From assembly GCA_002433465.1 (NCBI GenBank), contig DJIE01000230.1:1-6428 (forward strand): 6,428 nucleotides of DNA, in the 5' to 3' direction. Position numbers and translations under genes: made by a program. This document shows positions 6,218 through 6,428 of the stretch, in pieces (positions within the stretch are counted from its first letter, which is position 1; each line of letters opens with the position of its first letter). Source of the stretch: Salinisphaera sp. UBA6602. Its GTDB lineage: Bacteria > Pseudomonadota > Gammaproteobacteria > Nevskiales > Salinisphaeraceae. The notes beneath the pieces were generated by a model, which saw only the letters and a program-made list of their open reading frames with translations, had not been told where the DNA came from and searched no databases.

Positions 6218-6233
6218 AAGGAGAACGTTGTTG
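6218..6233 (+). promoter_or_regulatory. Shine-Dalgarno and TTG start of the methyltransferase gene
   Basis: AAGGAGA (6218-6224) is a strong ribosome-binding site, and the only start codons at a proper distance are two tandem in-frame TTGs (6228 and 6231). The second gives the better spacing, 7 nt from AAGGAG. No in-frame ATG occurs until 6297, inside the conserved N-terminal region, so a TTG start is favoured. Confidence 0.65.
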
Positions 6234-6428
6234 AGTAGTCTGGCGATAGATTGGTGTGAACGTGGCCTCGTGCCGGACCCGATTGCCCGCGTGGGCATGC
6301 GTCGGCTCATCGGCAGCCGGCTGACCAGCCGCGAGGCGCGCGATCCGGAATGGCGCAGCAATCATATGCGCCGTTTTCTCGAGCGCGCCTCGACCGGGCC
6401 CATCGCCCAGCACACCGAGGACGCCCAC
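6231..6428 (+). CDS. Cyclopropane-fatty-acid-synthase-like SAM methyltransferase, N-terminal 66 codons (runs off the right edge)
   Basis: The frame is open from TTG 6231 to the window end and reads SSLAIDWCERGLVPDPIARV, then GMRRLIGSRL, ending in GPIAQHTEDAH. The pattern ERGxxPDPxxRxGxRRL followed by PIAxHTxxAH (normally continuing into an HYEVP-type motif) matches the N-terminus of bacterial SAM-dependent methyltransferases of the cyclopropane/mycolic-acid cyclopropane synthase group. These act on unsaturated acyl chains of membrane phospholipids, adding a methylene or methyl group. The SAM-binding motif and catalytic core lie outside the window, so the assignment rests on the N-terminal region and the neighbouring DUF1295 gene. 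The protein should be roughly 400 residues in full, judging by family members. The gene is read 23 nt after the DUF1295 stop and is probably co-transcribed with it. Confidence 0.75.
   Translation, partial: MSSLAIDWCERGLVPDPIARVGMRRLIGSRLTSREARDPEWRSNHMRRFLERASTGPIAQHTEDAH

Noticed and set aside
6216..6428. Minus-strand open frame at the right edge
   Set aside because: The plus-strand frame has a strong Shine-Dalgarno and a recognisable CFA-like N-terminus; the minus frame shows nothing.

Overview
The window is GC-rich (by eye), densely coding chromosomal DNA with strong third-position GC bias. It most resembles a free-living gammaproteobacterium. That placement is inference: an EmrE-like SMR pump, a 17 kDa-antigen-type glycine-zipper lipoprotein and a DUF1295/cyclopropane-synthase-type pair are all common in marine and halotolerant Gammaproteobacteria such as Salinisphaera-like lineages. 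I cannot name a genus. No rRNA, tRNA, CRISPR array, insertion sequence or phage gene is visible.

Left part (1-2353), all on the minus strand. In transcription order it holds an EmrE-type small multidrug resistance pump (2353-2030), a PIG3-type NADPH:quinone oxidoreductase (1918-917), and the N-terminal half of glucose-6-phosphate dehydrogenase (714-1, cut by the window edge). A near-ideal 21-bp inverted repeat sits 52 bp upstream of the zwf start and looks like an operator. A GC-rich hairpin without a U-tract follows the quinone reductase.

Middle part (2354-3142). A 285-bp divergent intergenic region separates the SMR gene from a plus-strand monocistronic gene for a glycine-zipper outer-membrane lipoprotein. 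That gene is closed by a textbook Rho-independent terminator (3114-3142).

Right part (3179-6428), all on the plus strand and tightly packed. A hotdog-fold acyl-CoA thioesterase is followed 5 nt later by a 576-aa CocE/S15-like alpha/beta hydrolase. Next come a possible 10-codon leader peptide with its own Shine-Dalgarno, a DUF1295 (steroid 5-alpha-reductase-like) membrane protein whose ATG overlaps the leader stop as ATGA, and the first 66 codons of a cyclopropane-fatty-acid-synthase-like SAM methyltransferase that starts with TTG and runs off the window. No terminator is visible between these genes, so they may form one acyl/lipid-modification transcription unit. The most promising candidates for something less described are the DUF1295-methyltransferase pair with its leader ORF, and the zwf operator palindrome.
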